Shown here: positions 39,448 to 49,794 of the stretch, piece by piece
Numbering within the stretch: position 1 is the first letter of the stretch
How the letters are laid out: every line of letters begins with the position of its first letter
Assembly: GCF_000964685.1 (NCBI RefSeq)
Contig: NZ_LANS01000001.1
Coordinates: 186,001 to 250,000 of the forward strand
Source of the DNA: Anaplasma phagocytophilum str. Webster
GTDB lineage: Bacteria > Pseudomonadota > Alphaproteobacteria > Rickettsiales > Anaplasmataceae
Direction: 5' to 3'
Length of the DNA: 64,000 nt
Program-made: the position numbers and the translations under genes
The notes under the pieces: model-generated
What the model was told of the DNA's origin: nothing
Seen by the model: the letters and a program-made list of their open reading frames with translations, nothing else
The model's database searches: none

Positions 39448-39885
39448 TTAATCGCCTAACAAAGACACCTTACTCTCAGCAGAACGTGAAATCGCATCGT
39501 AGTATATATCAACTTTTGATCCTAATTCACCTTTACCTAAAATCTTCACCTTACTCTTTGGCGCAATCACCCCAAGATTTACCAGCATTTCCTTACTGAT
39601 CTTAGCACCCGCATCTATTCTCTTCGCATCTACCAGCCTCTGTATAACCCCGAGGTTGACGATATCGTATCTCTTACGTGTAAAAGATTTAAAACCACGC
39701 TTCGGAAGACGGGTAAATATAGACTGCTGACCACCTTCAAAGCCATTCACAGTACAACCAGAGCGAGCCTTCTGCCCCTTATGCCCTTTTCCGGATGTTT
39801 TACCCTTACCACAACCTAGCCCCCTACCAAGAACTTTACGTCCCTTTAGCCTAGGAAGACCGCTAAATAACTCATTTAACTTCAT
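39448..39885 (-). CDS. rplO: 50S ribosomal protein L15
   Basis: 145 residues. The glycine-rich N-terminal region (RKVLGRGLGCGKGKTSGKGH, then KGQKARSG) and FEGGQQSIFTRLPKRGF are diagnostic. Only 18 bp separate it from rpsE, so rpmD (L30), normally found between them, is absent here. Confidence 0.98.
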   Translation of the reverse strand: MKLNELFSGLPRLKGRKVLGRGLGCGKGKTSGKGHKGQKARSGCTVNGFEGGQQSIFTRLPKRGFKSFTRKRYDIVNLGVIQRLVDAKRIDAGAKISKEMLVNLGVIAPKSKVKILGKGELGSKVDIYYDAISRSAESKVSLLGD

Positions 39886-39903
39886 AATTATACCGAGCCC
39901 ATA

Positions 39904-40428
39904 CTACCGATTTATAACGTCGCAGACCTTTTTGCCCCTTTTACCTGCAACTTGCTTAGGAGATAACATACTCTTAAACGCGGAGAACACAGCATAAATT
40001 ACAGTATGAGCATTTGAAGAACCTACAATTTTGGCGACTACATCCTGAACACCCAAAACTTCAAACACCGCCCTCACGGAACCACCTGCTATTATACCTG
40101 TTCCCACTTTCGCAGACCTCAGTATAACCCTGCTAGCACAAAACTTCGCAGTCACATCATGATGTAAAGTACGTGATTCACGAAGGTAAACCCTTATCAT
40201 GTTCTTCTTAGCAGCATTCACTGCCTTTATCTTGGCTTCGGCAACTTCAGCATGCTTACCCATGCCACAGCCTACTCTACCCTTTTCGTCTCCAACAACA
40301 ACGAGTACAGAAAACGAGAATCTTCTCCCTCCCTTTACAACCTTGGAGACCCTCCGCACGGACACAAGCAACTCTGACAAATCATGCGCGTCATTTGATG
40401 TACGCGGCTTCCTATCAACACTCATCAA
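39904..40428 (-). CDS. rpsE: 30S ribosomal protein S5
   Basis: 174 residues. The dsRNA-binding half has [20 protein letters not shown] and [20 protein letters not shown]; the C-terminal half has [21 protein letters not shown]5 helps shape the decoding site and mRNA entry. Five bases separate it from rplR. Confidence 0.98.
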   Translation of the reverse strand: MMSVDRKPRTSNDAHDLSELLVSVRRVSKVVKGGRRFSFSVLVVVGDEKGRVGCGMGKHAEVAEAKIKAVNAAKKNMIRVYLRESRTLHHDVTAKFCASRVILRSAKVGTGIIAGGSVRAVFEVLGVQDVVAKIVGSSNAHTVIYAVFSAFKSMLSPKQVAGKRGKKVCDVINR

Positions 40429-40433
40429 TACTC

Positions 40434-40799
40434 CTAAAACTCGAAACCTAGACTCCTCAGTTCATCAGCAAATGCTGCAACGACACCCATATACCTATAA
40501 GAGCCTCTATCAAAGACAAACTTGCGATACGCTGCATCTAAACCAGAAATACGCTCAGCTAGCAGCTTGGCAACAATCTTAACAGCCCCCGCATTAACAC
40601 GCCTACTGGCTACTGCCAGCACTTCCGACTCCAAAGTAGACGCAGCAGCAACAGTCCTACCAGCTTCGTCGTCTATTAATTGGGCATAAAAATGCCTATT
40701 AGACTTAAATACTGACAGCCGGATAGAGGACAGAGACCTAAGCTTTAGCCTCACACGCCTCCTACGCCTCTCTGCTCTTTTCAAATCAAACAACGACAT
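40434..40799 (-). CDS. rplR: 50S ribosomal protein L18
   Basis: 121 residues, with [40 protein letters not shown], then the [20 protein letters not shown] segment that contacts 5S rRNA. The order rplF-rplR-rpsE is standard. Confidence 0.97.
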   Translation of the reverse strand: MSLFDLKRAERRRRRVRLKLRSLSSIRLSVFKSNRHFYAQLIDDEAGRTVAAASTLESEVLAVASRRVNAGAVKIVAKLLAERISGLDAAYRKFVFDRGSYRYMGVVAAFADELRSLGFEF

Positions 40800-40815
40800 A
40801 GTCAGACTCCCTCTA

Positions 40816-41358
40816 TCACTTTTTCTTACTAACTTCTTTTCTGTACACGTACTTTCCTTTTACGAAAATACCCTTTCCTTTGTAAGGATCATATCGCCTA
40901 ATGGAACACAAATCCGCGGCAACCATATGCACCTTGATTTTGTCGCTCCCACTAATAGTAAACTGCGTTGGCTTAGTACACTTAACCTCAATACCCTCAG
41001 GAATGACGTACTTAACACTATGACTAAAACCTAAGGATATAGAGAGGCATTCACCTTGATGCACTACCTTATATCCAACACCATTTACCTCGAACTCAAC
41101 AAGGAAACCGCTGGCCATACCCCTGATCGCATTGTTTATGTTGCTCCTATAAGAACCCCACATCACCTTTGCTTTGGTAGAATGCTTGTTCTCATTAACC
41201 AGCATAAGCATCTTGCCATCTAGCACCGCCTTAATTCCATGGCTCAGGGAAAAAGTAGAAGTCCTACCCTTAGCATCGGAAACAGTAACCCCACTTTCGT
41301 CAACGCTTACCTGCACACCTTCAGGAATCTCTATAGGCATAGCTCCAACTCTAGACAC
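40816..41358 (-). CDS. rplF: 50S ribosomal protein L6
   Basis: 180 residues starting MSRVGAMPIEIPEGVQVSVD. The C-terminal signature DLCSIRRYDPYKGKGIFVKG matches the family pattern in which L6 binds near the sarcin-ricin loop. The tail is KYVYRKEVSKKK. It is 12 bp after rpsH. Confidence 0.98.
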   Translation of the reverse strand: MSRVGAMPIEIPEGVQVSVDESGVTVSDAKGRTSTFSLSHGIKAVLDGKMLMLVNENKHSTKAKVMWGSYRSNINNAIRGMASGFLVEFEVNGVGYKVVHQGECLSISLGFSHSVKYVIPEGIEVKCTKPTQFTISGSDKIKVHMVAADLCSIRRYDPYKGKGIFVKGKYVYRKEVSKKK

Positions 41359-41370
41359 AGCACAATCTCC

Positions 41371-41772
41371 CTAAAAAACCCCACATAAAATCTCACCTCC
41401 TACACCCGCATTCCGCGCATGAGAATCCAACATTATGCCCTTGGATGTTGATACTATATATATACCAAGAGCATTATAAAACCGAGGCATCTTATCTGCA
41501 GATGAGTAAACCCTTTTACCAGGACGCGAAACACGCACTATCTTCCGAATAGCGGCAGCGCTATTAAAATACTTCAAAAATACCTTGAGCACCTTAATAC
41601 CTGAATCACCCCTGACTTCTTCAGTGAAAGACTCTATATAGCCTTCTTCAACCAAAATCCTCAGTACAGCCATCACTACCTTAGAACAGGGAACATAAAC
41701 TACCTTGTTCATACCCGCTTGCCCGTTACGTAAACGCGTTAAAAAATCAGCAATGGGATCCGATAACGACAC
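41371..41772 (-). CDS. rpsH: 30S ribosomal protein S8
   Basis: 133 residues with a GTG start. [19 protein letters not shown] is typical, and the C-terminal [20 protein letters not shown] contains the STSKG motif that contacts the central 16S rRNA domain. GGEILCGVF closes the protein. Seventeen bases after rpsN. Confidence 0.98.
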   Translation of the reverse strand: MSLSDPIADFLTRLRNGQAGMNKVVYVPCSKVVMAVLRILVEEGYIESFTEEVRGDSGIKVLKVFLKYFNSAAAIRKIVRVSRPGKRVYSSADKMPRFYNALGIYIVSTSKGIMLDSHARNAGVGGEILCGVF

Positions 41773-41789
41773 AACAAAACCTCACTAAA

Positions 41790-42095
41790 TTACCAACTTG
41801 ACTTTGTTAACCCAGGTATCTGACCTATAGAACCCAGCTGACGAAGCACTATACGCGACATCTTGAACTTCCTATAGTAACCACGCGGCCTACCAGTAAT
41901 CAAACACCTATTCCTAATCCTTATATACGAGGAATCCCTTGGCATTTTGGAGAGCTTTAACTGCGCCGCAAAGCGCTCAGACATAGATAAAGACTCATCC
42001 TTAATAATAGCCACAAGAGCCTTACGCTTTTCTGACAACGCCGCAGAAATAGCTACACGCTTCAAATTCCTTTGCACAACAGACTTCCTAGACAC
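41790..42095 (-). CDS. rpsN: 30S ribosomal protein S14
   Basis: 101 residues. This is the long, zinc-free type: there is no CxxC pair, and the C-terminus reads [20 protein letters not shown], then [21 protein letters not shown]. It lies 11 bp after rplE. Confidence 0.98.
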   Translation of the reverse strand: MSRKSVVQRNLKRVAISAALSEKRKALVAIIKDESLSMSERFAAQLKLSKMPRDSSYIRIRNRCLITGRPRGYYRKFKMSRIVLRQLGSIGQIPGLTKSSW

Positions 42096-42106
42096 CCTAC
42101 CCCCTA

Positions 42107-42640
42107 CTAATTCATAAAAGGAAATCCCAACTCTAAGAGCAAGGCTTTCGCATCAGCATCATTCGTAGCAGTAGTCACTATCACCACATCTAATCCACGA
42201 ACCTTATCTATCTTGTCATAATCCACTTCCAAGAACGATATATGCTCCTTTATACCAAATGATATGTTGCCATGCCCATCTAGCTGCGAAGTAGACAATC
42301 CTCTGAAATCCCTCTCCCTAGGAAGAGCAATGTTAATAAGCCTATCTAAGAACTCATACATCCTCTTGCCCCGCAAGGTCACCATACAACCTATCGGAAA
42401 CCCCTTACGTATCTTAAAACCAGCTATGGACTTCCTAGCACGAGTCACCACAGGCTTCTGCGCAGATATCATCGCTAGATCCCGAGTACACGAATCCATA
42501 ACTTTACTATCCGCAGCACTAATCCCAATGCCCATATTCAAACAAACCTTAACTACTCTGGGCACCTGCATAACATTCTTCTTACCAAGCCTACTAACAA
42601 GAGACTTGGCCACCGCGTCCTTAGATAAACTCCCCAACAT
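42107..42640 (-). CDS. rplE: 50S ribosomal protein L5
   Basis: 177 residues. [40 protein letters not shown] and [19 protein letters not shown] match L5, which bridges 5S rRNA and P-site tRNA. Six bases after rplX. Confidence 0.98.
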   Translation of the reverse strand: MLGSLSKDAVAKSLVSRLGKKNVMQVPRVVKVCLNMGIGISAADSKVMDSCTRDLAMISAQKPVVTRARKSIAGFKIRKGFPIGCMVTLRGKRMYEFLDRLINIALPRERDFRGLSTSQLDGHGNISFGIKEHISFLEVDYDKIDKVRGLDVVIVTTATNDADAKALLLELGFPFMN

Positions 42641-42646
42641 ACTAAC

Positions 42647-42961
42647 CTAATCCAAAACTCTTCCAGAACTTTTTAGGTACCGCACTTTCTTCCCATCGAC
42701 AAACTTATAGCCAACCCTCGTACGAACACCAGCCTCGCTATCAAAAAAAGCAACATTTGATATATCTATAAATCTTTCGATACTGAAGATACCACCTTCT
42801 CTGTTCTTTGACGGCTTAACACTCTTCCTACATAGGGCAACCGATGCTACTTTCGCTAAAACACGCCCACCCTTTCTCAGAATCTTTACAACCTTCCCGA
42901 CCTTACCTTTATCGCTCCCCGTGATAACGATAACGTCATCTCCACTAACAATCTTAGCCAC
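42647..42961 (-). CDS. rplX: 50S ribosomal protein L24
   Basis: 104 residues. It begins with a KOW-type element, SGDDVIVITGSDKGKVGKVV, and continues with SNVAFFDSEAGVRTRVGYKF and the ending KVRYLKSSGRVLD. Its start shares one base with the rplN stop, a coupled arrangement. Confidence 0.97.
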   Translation of the reverse strand: MAKIVSGDDVIVITGSDKGKVGKVVKILRKGGRVLAKVASVALCRKSVKPSKNREGGIFSIERFIDISNVAFFDSEAGVRTRVGYKFVDGKKVRYLKSSGRVLD

Positions 42962-43320
42962 TACAAAACCTCCACAGCCAAAGACATCACCTTGGTGAAT
43001 TCACCCACAGGAAATTTTCTTACAGGGCCAAATACTCTAGTGCCTAATGGATCACCTTGATCATTGACCAAAACCACTGCATTACTAGAAAATCTAATAA
43101 TACTGCCGTCTAACCTGCGAATCGGCCCCTTGACCCTCACAATCACGGCCTTGTATACCTTACCCTTCGTCACGCGTCCTTTGGGAGCAGCAACTTTAGC
43201 AGATACAACAATCACATCACCAACCGTAGCAGACTTCTTGCCCCCTAAGAATCCTATACACAGAACCTTACGAGCTCCAGAATTATCTGCAACATCTAAA
43301 ATGGCATTCTTCTGTATCAT
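42961..43320 (-). CDS. rplN: 50S ribosomal protein L14
   Basis: 119 residues. [20 protein letters not shown] near the N-terminus and [20 protein letters not shown] near the C-terminus are L14 signatures. L14 sits at the subunit interface next to L19. It follows rpsQ by 8 bp. Confidence 0.98.
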   Translation of the reverse strand: MIQKNAILDVADNSGARKVLCIGFLGGKKSATVGDVIVVSAKVAAPKGRVTKGKVYKAVIVRVKGPIRRLDGSIIRFSSNAVVLVNDQGDPLGTRVFGPVRKFPVGEFTKVMSLAVEVL

Positions 43321-43328
43321 CCTAAAAC

Positions 43329-43559
43329 CTACTCATCAACTACAATCCACCTTTTAGTAGCAGATATAGGAACATGCTCCCTTATCTTAACTACATCCCC
43401 ACGCGCACATCTATTCTGTTCATCATGCACAGAATAAACCCTACATTTCTTCACAATCTTTTTATACACTTTATGGTGAACCATCCTGTAAACTGACACC
43501 TTTACTGTCTTATCTCGCCTAGCGTCAGTGACTACACCTACCAAAACTCCCTTAGACAT
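43329..43559 (-). CDS. rpsQ: 30S ribosomal protein S17
   Basis: 76 residues, OB-fold. [20 protein letters not shown] is followed by [20 protein letters not shown] and [20 protein letters not shown]. An AGGGGAGAG RBS lies inside the end of rpmC, which it overlaps by 8 bases. Confidence 0.97.
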   Translation of the reverse strand: MSKGVLVGVVTDARRDKTVKVSVYRMVHHKVYKKIVKKCRVYSVHDEQNRCARGDVVKIREHVPISATKRWIVVDE

Positions 43560-43758
43560 TCTCTCCCCTTATCTTTCTCAAGCTAAGCACAGTCAATACC
43601 CTCGCGATTTCCTTTTTTATAACGCTTCGACGAGCAGCATTTACAACACCACCACTCTTGCTTTCAAATATATGCTCAATTAAGTCCCTTCTTAAAGCGG
43701 CCAATCTCTCAGACAGCTCCTTAGAAGATTTCTTTTCCATTTCAGCGACTGTACTCAT
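43552..43758 (-). CDS. rpmC: 50S ribosomal protein L29
   Basis: 68 residues, two-helix protein at the peptide exit. EMEKKSSKELSERLAALRRD and the IKKEIARVLTVLSLRKIRGE helix match L29. It lies between rplP and rpsQ, as expected. Confidence 0.95.
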   Translation of the reverse strand: MSTVAEMEKKSSKELSERLAALRRDLIEHIFESKSGGVVNAARRSVIKKEIARVLTVLSLRKIRGENV

Positions 43759-43767
43759 AGATTTTCC

Positions 43768-44181
43768 CTAAAACCCCTCTTCTACAAAACTGCACTTTAT
43801 CGGCAACTTCGACTGCGCTTTTCTGAAAGCCTCTCTAGCCAATTCCACAGAAACACCACCTATCTCAAATAAGATACGTCCGGGCTGCACCTTACATACC
43901 CACATCTCCGTGCTACCCTTACCCTTACCCATACGCACATCAACAGGCTTCTTACTAACGGGAACATGACAGAATACCCTAATCCACACCTTCCCTACAC
44001 GTCTCAAACTCCTGGATATACTACGCCTAGCAGACTCAATCTGCTTAGAAGTAAGCCTGCATGGCTCCAAAGCCTTAAGACCACACTGGCCAAACGCAAG
44101 CTCACTACCACCTTTGGTATTTCCGCTAATACGCCCCTTAAAACTCTTAGAATGCTTTGTCTTCCTCGGCACAAATAACAT
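43768..44181 (-). CDS. rplP: 50S ribosomal protein L16
   Basis: 137 residues. [20 protein letters not shown], then [20 protein letters not shown] and [20 protein letters not shown] are diagnostic, as is [21 protein letters not shown]16 organises the A-site of the 50S subunit. It is 12 bp after rpsC. Confidence 0.98.
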   Translation of the reverse strand: MLFVPRKTKHSKSFKGRISGNTKGGSELAFGQCGLKALEPCRLTSKQIESARRSISRSLRRVGKVWIRVFCHVPVSKKPVDVRMGKGKGSTEMWVCKVQPGRILFEIGGVSVELAREAFRKAQSKLPIKCSFVEEGF

Positions 44182-44193
44182 AGCAATAACTCC

Positions 44194-44829
44194 TTACTCG
44201 ACCACAGCCCTTGAATCACCAACATAAACCCATACTTTAACACCAACTATGCCATATATGGTCTTCGCCTCAACACAGCTGTAGTCAATATTGGCCCTAA
44301 ATGTGTGCAAAGGAACACTACCTTCTTTATACCACTCGGTTCTAGCTATCTCCGCACCACCTAAACGGCCAGCACAGCTAACTTTCACACCCTTAGCCCC
44401 CATCTTGAGACAGTTTTGCACACCCCTCTTCATAGCACGCCTGAACGAAACACGCTTCTCAAGCTGCTGCGCTATATTCTCTGCTATCAGGACAGCCTTC
44501 AAATCAGGTTTCTTGACCTCAACAATATGCAACTCCACTTCATGATTCACCATCTTAGCGATCTTCTGCTTTATTCTGTCAATATCAACACCCTTCTTAC
44601 CAATAATGACCCCCGGCCTAGCAGAGTGTATATTGATAATTACGGCATCCACCTTTCTGGCTATAACCACCTTACTCACCGCAGCATGATGAAATGTCTT
44701 CTTCACGAAGCTCCGCAACAGAAGATCCTCATGCAATTTCGTCGCATAATCCCTATTGGCATACCATAGTGAATCCCACGTCCCAACTATCTTTAATCTC
44801 AATCCAATGGGATTAGACTTCTGCCCCAT
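44194..44829 (-). CDS. rpsC: 30S ribosomal protein S3
   Basis: 211 residues. MGQKSNPIGLRLKIVGTWDS is the invariant N-terminus, the KH domain has SARPGVIIGKKGVDIDRIKQ with its GxxG loop, and the C-terminal domain has CAGRLGGAEIARTEWYKEGS. S3 helps form the mRNA entry tunnel. Three bases after rplV. Confidence 0.98.
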   Translation of the reverse strand: MGQKSNPIGLRLKIVGTWDSLWYANRDYATKLHEDLLLRSFVKKTFHHAAVSKVVIARKVDAVIINIHSARPGVIIGKKGVDIDRIKQKIAKMVNHEVELHIVEVKKPDLKAVLIAENIAQQLEKRVSFRRAMKRGVQNCLKMGAKGVKVSCAGRLGGAEIARTEWYKEGSVPLHTFRANIDYSCVEAKTIYGIVGVKVWVYVGDSRAVVE

Positions 44830-44832
44830 AAG

Positions 44833-45171
44833 CTACCTTTCCAACAACTTCACAACAACACTTCCATAGCGCTTACTAATCCGACACGCTCTACCACGCG
44901 CCCTCGGTTGCACTCTCCGTAAAGTAAACGCCTTACCAACTAACACTTCCTTCACATACAAATTATCAGCATCCACACCGTAATTAGCACGCGCATTAGC
45001 AATCGCAGACTTTAGAACTTTGTCTATAAGCAAAGCCGCCTTTTTTTTGCAAAACTTCAAGTACATAGCCGCAACAGCTACATCCTTCCCTCTGATAAGA
45101 TCTGCAACCAAATTCAGCTTAGCAGGAGTAGACCTAAGCCCCAAGCCCTTAGCAGCAATAACAATAGACAT
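44833..45171 (-). CDS. rplV: 50S ribosomal protein L22
   Basis: 112 residues. [20 protein letters not shown] and the hairpin [20 protein letters not shown], which reaches into the exit tunnel, are clear. It begins 2 bp after rpsS. Confidence 0.97.
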   Translation of the reverse strand: MSIVIAAKGLGLRSTPAKLNLVADLIRGKDVAVAAMYLKFCKKKAALLIDKVLKSAIANARANYGVDADNLYVKEVLVGKAFTLRRVQPRARGRACRISKRYGSVVVKLLER

Positions 45172-45173
45172 AC

Positions 45174-45458
45174 CTAACCCTTCCTGGAAACCTTTTTATC
45201 ACCTGCATGCCCCAAAAATCTTCTGGTAGGCGAAAACTCACCAAACTTACGTCCCACTATGTTATCAGTCACCTTTACAGGAACATAGGTTTTACCGTTG
45301 TAGACCCCAAAAGTGAGACCCACAAACTTATTAAGTATTACAGACGACCTAGAGTGAATATTAATCACAACACTAGTTCTATTAGACGCTATAACCCTGT
45401 TCGCCAAACGAAGAACATGCGGCGCACAAAAAGGAGGCTTTTTAACAGATCTGGACAT
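45174..45458 (-). CDS. rpsS: 30S ribosomal protein S19
   Basis: 94 residues. [40 protein letters not shown] and the C-terminal [20 protein letters not shown] identify S19, which binds the head of the 30S subunit. It follows rplB by 5 bp. Confidence 0.98.
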   Translation of the reverse strand: MSRSVKKPPFCAPHVLRLANRVIASNRTSVVINIHSRSSVILNKFVGLTFGVYNGKTYVPVKVTDNIVGRKFGEFSPTRRFLGHAGDKKVSRKG

Positions 45459-45463
45459 ATAAC

Positions 45464-46294
45464 CTATCTCTTGACAGACGAAACCCTAATATACTTATCA
45501 CTATGCTTACCACGCTTTCTGGTCTTCTTACCCTTAGTCGGAACACCCCAAGGAGTTACAGAGTTTCTACCTCCTGAAGTCTTTCCTTCACCACCACCAT
45601 GCGGGTGATCCACAGGGTTCATCGCAACACCGCGAACCTTAGGCCTAAGCCCCAGCCATCTGCTCCTACCAGCCTTCCCTAACTTTATGTTTCTGTTATC
45701 CAAATTAGAAACAACGCCAACAGTCGCTCTGCATACAGATAATATCCTTCTTACTTCACCCGAGCCCAAGCGTAGCATAACATACGCGCCATCTCTACCC
45801 ATGACTTGCGCATAACTACCAGCAGCCCTGGCAATGATTCCACCTCCTCCAACTTTCATCTCAACATTATGAACGAAAGTACCAGAAGGAATCATCGATA
45901 ACTTAAGACAATTACCAGGTAGAACGTCAGATCCAGCACCAGACATTATGACATCATCTACCTTCAAACCACTAGGCGCGAGGATATAAGACAGCTCACC
46001 ATCTTCATACTGTATCAACGCAAGAAACGCAGTACGATTAGGATCATATTCCAAACGCTTTACTACCGCAGGAACACCCTCCTTGTTTCTCTTGAAATCT
46101 ACCACTCTGTACAAGCGTCGGTGCCCACCACCACGATGCCTCACAGTAATAACACCACGAGAATTCCTACCACCAGAAGAAACTCTACTGGAAACAAGAG
46201 ACTTCTCAGGCCTACCCTTCCATAGCGCCGTCTTATCTACCAAAACAGTACCCCTAAGAGAAGGAGTAACAGAATTTAAAACTCTAAGACTCAT
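45464..46294 (-). CDS. rplB: 50S ribosomal protein L2
   Basis: 276 residues. [20 protein letters not shown] and the signature [20 protein letters not shown], which includes the histidine linked to peptidyl transferase, are intact. [20 protein letters not shown] is conserved too. It shares an ATGA overlap (4 bases) with rplW. Confidence 0.99.
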
Positions 46295-46581
46295 TTCGCC
46301 CCCACAACCTTAAACTCCTTTCCCTTAGCTAGTGAGAAATAGACCTTCTTCCTATTCTTTCTTCTTCCTAAAATCCCCTTGCAGCGCTTCTGCTTCCCCT
46401 TAAGCCTCAAGGAGCAAATGTTAAAGGGCTCACTGCCACACAACATCTCTATAGCCTTCTTAATCTGAGACTTACGTGCATCAACGGTAGCATACACCGC
46501 ATACCTGTTGCTTTCCTCAGTCAGCGCTACGACCTTCTCCGTAATTACAGGAGAAACGATCACAGACAAACAATCACTCAT
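46291..46581 (-). CDS. rplW: 50S ribosomal protein L23
   Basis: 96 residues. [37 protein letters not shown] and [14 protein letters not shown] match L23, the docking site for trigger factor and SRP at the exit tunnel. It overlaps rplD by 8 bases and rplB by 4. Confidence 0.97.
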
Positions 46582-47200
46582 TGCTCAACCTACCCTCAAG
46601 AGACTTCACTGTATCCACAGTTAATATCACACAATCATGCTTCAGTATGTCTAAAACATTTATACCAACACACTTTAATAAGTCTACACCCCGCAAATTA
46701 CGACAAGCCCGCACAACCTCTTCCTTACAACTTTCAGAGACCACCAAATACGAACTATGCCCCGCAAAATTACCAAAGACCCCCTTGGCATCCGCGGTTT
46801 TCTTGAGATCCACATCTAGACTATCAAGCACCACTAGCTTATTAGCAGCAACCTTCATCGACAAAGCTACCTTGAGCCCCAATCTACGAACCTTCTTATT
46901 TAAAGAATACTCATGACTACGAGGCACTGGCCCAAATATCACCGCACCACCCCTAAATTGAGGACTACGCAAACTACCCTGCCTCGCCCTACCAGTATGC
47001 TTCTGCCTATAAGGCTTCGCAGTAGTACCTGAAATATCACTAATACCCTTAGCTTTATGAGTCCCAGCACGCCTCTTAGCAAGCTGCCAGTTTACGACCT
47101 CTTTAAGCACATCGCGCCTTGGCTCAAGCCCAAACACCTGCGGATTCAGGTCAATACTACCTACAACCTCATTCGCTATGTTAACAATATTAACTTCCAT
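46574..47200 (-). CDS. rplD: 50S ribosomal protein L4
   Basis: 208 residues. The extended loop GTTAKPYRQKHTGRARQGSL, then RSPQFRGGAVIFGPVPRSHE reaches the exit tunnel. KKVRRLGLKVALSMKVAANK follows. L4 autoregulates the S10 operon in enterics; no such leader is recognised here. Confidence 0.97.
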   Translation of the reverse strand: MEVNIVNIANEVVGSIDLNPQVFGLEPRRDVLKEVVNWQLAKRRAGTHKAKGISDISGTTAKPYRQKHTGRARQGSLRSPQFRGGAVIFGPVPRSHEYSLNKKVRRLGLKVALSMKVAANKLVVLDSLDVDLKKTADAKGVFGNFAGHSSYLVVSESCKEEVVRACRNLRGVDLLKCVGINVLDILKHDCVILTVDTVKSLEGRLSNE

Positions 47201-47221
47201 ACAATGCTCTCAAATCCCTTC

Positions 47222-47908
47222 TCAACCAGCCATGCTCTCCGAGAGCGCTTCACCCTTAGGAACAGGTTTTTTTATAGCATCCCTAACAAAAACATAAGAC
47301 CCCTCGGCCCCAGGAATACCAGTACCACGAACAACCAAAAGCGACTCTTTCTCATCCACTAGCATCACCTGGAGATTCTGCATAGTCACCTTACTATCAC
47401 CCATGTGACCAGCCATTTTCTTGCCCTTGAATACGCGACCAGGATCTTGACATTGCCCCGTAGAACCCTGCGACCTGTGCGATATGGAAACACCATGAGA
47501 AGCACGCAATCCACGGAAATTATGCCTCTTCATAACACCCGCAAAACCCCTACCAATTGTATATCCAGTCACATCAACGAATTGACCTTTGAAAAAATGA
47601 CTCACCTCTACCTTACTACCAGGCTGCAAATCTCCTACGGCCTTAACCCTTGACTCGAACAACTTATAGTCTTCCTCAATGCCCAATTTCCTCAAAGCTT
47701 GAACCTGAGGCTTATTCACAACACCACGACGCTTCGTACCCAGCACAACAGCATCGTAACCATGTATGCCACTAACCTTAGTGCCAACAACAAAAGTATC
47801 CTCCAATAACAAAAGCGTTACCGGAACCCTAGACCCGGTAGTAGCATCAAACATAGCGGTGCTACCAACCTTTTTCATCCACAAACCTATCCTATGCCCT
47901 GCTGCCAC
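47222..47908 (-). CDS. rplC: 50S ribosomal protein L3
   Basis: 228 residues from GTG 47908, chosen because GGAGG within the rpsJ end lies about 5 bases upstream; the frame also extends 5 codons to a TTG at 47923. RIGLWMKKVGSTAMFDATTG and the signature FKGQFVDVTGYTIGRGFAGV are followed by HGVSISHRSQGSTGQCQDPG. RNA contacts of L3 near the peptidyl transferase centre lie in this loop. Confidence 0.97.
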   Translation of the reverse strand: MAAGHRIGLWMKKVGSTAMFDATTGSRVPVTLLLLEDTFVVGTKVSGIHGYDAVVLGTKRRGVVNKPQVQALRKLGIEEDYKLFESRVKAVGDLQPGSKVEVSHFFKGQFVDVTGYTIGRGFAGVMKRHNFRGLRASHGVSISHRSQGSTGQCQDPGRVFKGKKMAGHMGDSKVTMQNLQVMLVDEKESLLVVRGTGIPGAEGSYVFVRDAIKKPVPKGEALSESMAG

Positions 47909-47909
47909 G

Positions 47910-48227
47910 TTACCCTCCAACAACCTTAACTTTCACATCAACGCCAGCTGGCAATTGCAAACTCATTAACGCCTGCAATATTGCAGAATTCGCCTTAGGT
48001 AGGCTAATCAATCTCTTATGAGTCCTAATTTCAAACTGCTCTCTAGACTTCTTATCAACGTGAGTTGAGCGATTAACAATAAACTTCGCAGTCCTCCTAG
48101 GAAAAAATATAGGGCCGTTTACCTTAGCCCCACTTCTCTTCGCCACCAGAACTATGTTTCGAGCAGACCTGTCGAGCAAACCATGATCGAATGCCTTGAG
48201 CTCAATGTATATCTTCTGCGTTACCAT
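47910..48227 (-). CDS. rpsJ: 30S ribosomal protein S10
   Basis: 105 residues. [20 protein letters not shown] and the [20 protein letters not shown] segment are S10 signatures. Its stop region holds the RBS for rplC. It begins 6 bp after tuf, so tuf heads the whole ribosomal block. Confidence 0.98.
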   Translation of the reverse strand: MVTQKIYIELKAFDHGLLDRSARNIVLVAKRSGAKVNGPIFFPRRTAKFIVNRSTHVDKKSREQFEIRTHKRLISLPKANSAILQALMSLQLPAGVDVKVKVVGG

Positions 48228-48233
48228 AACAAA

Positions 48234-49415
48234 CTACTCCAAAATCTCAGTAATAATACCTGAGCCAACAGTCCTTCCACCTTCTCTCACAGCAAACCTA
48301 AGCCCCTTATCTATCGCAACAGGCTTATCCAACGCTACCTCTATACTTAGATTATCTCCAGGCATAACCATTTCTACACCCGCAGGTAACGATATGCTTC
48401 CTGTTACATCCGTAGTTCTAACGTAGAACTGAGGTTGGTAATTAGCAAAGAATGGAGTATGCCTTCCTCCCTCTTCCTTCTTCAATACGTATACTTCCGC
48501 CTTGAACTTCTTATATGACTTCATTTGCCCAGGCGCACTGAGTACTTGACCTCTCTCTACGTCTTCCTTCTTTATACCTCTGAGAAGTATCCCAGCATTG
48601 TCACCAGCTTCACCAGCTTCCAATGCCTTATGGAACATTTCTACTCCAGTACAAACCGTACTTTGTAATTCACGCAGACCTACAATATCTATCTTGTCTC
48701 CGACTCTTACTACGCCTCTCTCTATTCTTCCTGTAACCACTGTTCCACGTCCAGGTATAGAGAACACGTCTTCTACAGACATCAAAAACGGCTTATCCTT
48801 CTCTCTCATTGGCAGCTCTATCTTTTCCAGAGCACCTACCAATTCCATTATCTTATCACTCCACGGACCATCAGCATCTTCTTCCAATGCCTTAACCGCA
48901 GACCCTCTTACAGCATCGATAGAATCACCATCATATCCATACTGACTCAATAACTCGCGTATTTCCATATCCACGAGCGATAACATTTCCTCATCTTCAA
49001 CTACATCGCACTTGTTGATCCACACCACGATGTCTTTCACACCAACCTGCTTCGCCAACAATATATGCTCACGAGTTTGCGGCATCGCTCCGTCTGTCGC
49101 CGACACAACCAGTATCGCAACATCCATCTGCGCCGCTCCAGTAATCATGTTCTTAATGTAGTCAGCGTGCCCCGGACAGTCTACATGCGCATAGTGTCTA
49201 CCTTCAGTCTCATACTCCACATGCGCTGTTGATATTGTTATTCCTCTTGCCTTTTCTTCTGGCGCCTTGTCTATCTCATCATACTTCACCACTTTGTTCG
49301 CGCCACTTAGCTTTCTAGCCAGAACAGTAGTTAACGCAGCTGTAAGCGTTGTCTTACCGTGATCCACGTGCCCTATTGTCCCTACGTTTATATGCGGCTT
49401 CCTTCCTTCTGTCAT
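48234..49415 (-). CDS. tuf: Elongation factor Tu
   Basis: 393 residues from ATG 49415 ([12 protein letters not shown]); 14 upstream codons are open but unlike EF-Tu. EF-Tu brings aminoacyl-tRNA to the ribosome. G motifs are [22 protein letters not shown] and NKCD; switch I has [15 protein letters not shown], and domain 2 has [20 protein letters not shown]. The C-terminal domain ends [18 protein letters not shown]. It lies just downstream of tRNA-Gly and tRNA-Tyr on the same strand, an arrangement seen in many bacteria. Anaplasmataceae usually have a second tuf. Confidence 0.99.
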   Translation of the reverse strand: MTEGRKPHINVGTIGHVDHGKTTLTAALTTVLARKLSGANKVVKYDEIDKAPEEKARGITISTAHVEYETEGRHYAHVDCPGHADYIKNMITGAAQMDVAILVVSATDGAMPQTREHILLAKQVGVKDIVVWINKCDVVEDEEMLSLVDMEIRELLSQYGYDGDSIDAVRGSAVKALEEDADGPWSDKIMELVGALEKIELPMREKDKPFLMSVEDVFSIPGRGTVVTGRIERGVVRVGDKIDIVGLRELQSTVCTGVEMFHKALEAGEAGDNAGILLRGIKKEDVERGQVLSAPGQMKSYKKFKAEVYVLKKEEGGRHTPFFANYQPQFYVRTTDVTGSISLPAGVEMVMPGDNLSIEVALDKPVAIDKGLRFAVREGGRTVGSGIITEILE

Positions 49416-49469
49416 ACTCTTACTACCAAACAACGAAATAACAACACTACACAACATCCTAAATCAACG

Positions 49470-49540
49470 AGCGGGTAATGGGAATCGAACCCACACAGGC
49501 AGCTTGGAAGGCTGCTACTCTACCATTGAGCTATACCCGC
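49470..49540 (-). tRNA. tRNA-Gly (anticodon TCC)
   Basis: Minus-strand cloverleaf of 71 nt. The acceptor is GCGGGTA with TACCCGC, the discriminator T, the D arm AGCTCAATGGTAGAGT, the anticodon loop CTTCCAA giving TCC, and the T arm TGTGG-GTTCGAT-TCCCA. The discriminator T and TCC anticodon fit tRNA-Gly. It lies between tRNA-Tyr and tuf; the three are probably co-transcribed. Confidence 0.96.
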
Positions 49541-49547
49541 ATAGCCG

Positions 49548-49630
49548 TGGAGGAGGTAGGATTCGAACCTACGTACACTGAAGTGGGCAGATTTACAGTC
49601 TGCTGCCTTTAACCACTCGGCCACCCCTCC
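49548..49630 (-). tRNA. tRNA-Tyr (anticodon GTA)
   Basis: Minus-strand, 83 nt with a long variable arm (CCCACTTCAGTGTACG region), as in type II tRNAs. The acceptor GGAGGGG pairs with CTCCTCC, including one G-T; the discriminator is A. The D arm is TGGCCGAGTGGTTAAAGGCA and the anticodon loop CTGTAAA gives GTA. Only 7 bp separate it from tRNA-Gly. Confidence 0.96.
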
Positions 49631-49794
49631 TCCCTGAGACTCAGCCCAAAGCAACATCGTCTGTAATAGCATATAATTTAGAAAAGCAATACAAAAAACC
49701 ACTCAAGTTTCCCGAGTTGCCTTAAAAAAATTTAGCCCTACAATACATCTGCATAAATTAGCAAAAATTACCGGCTTTACAACAATAAAAAACT

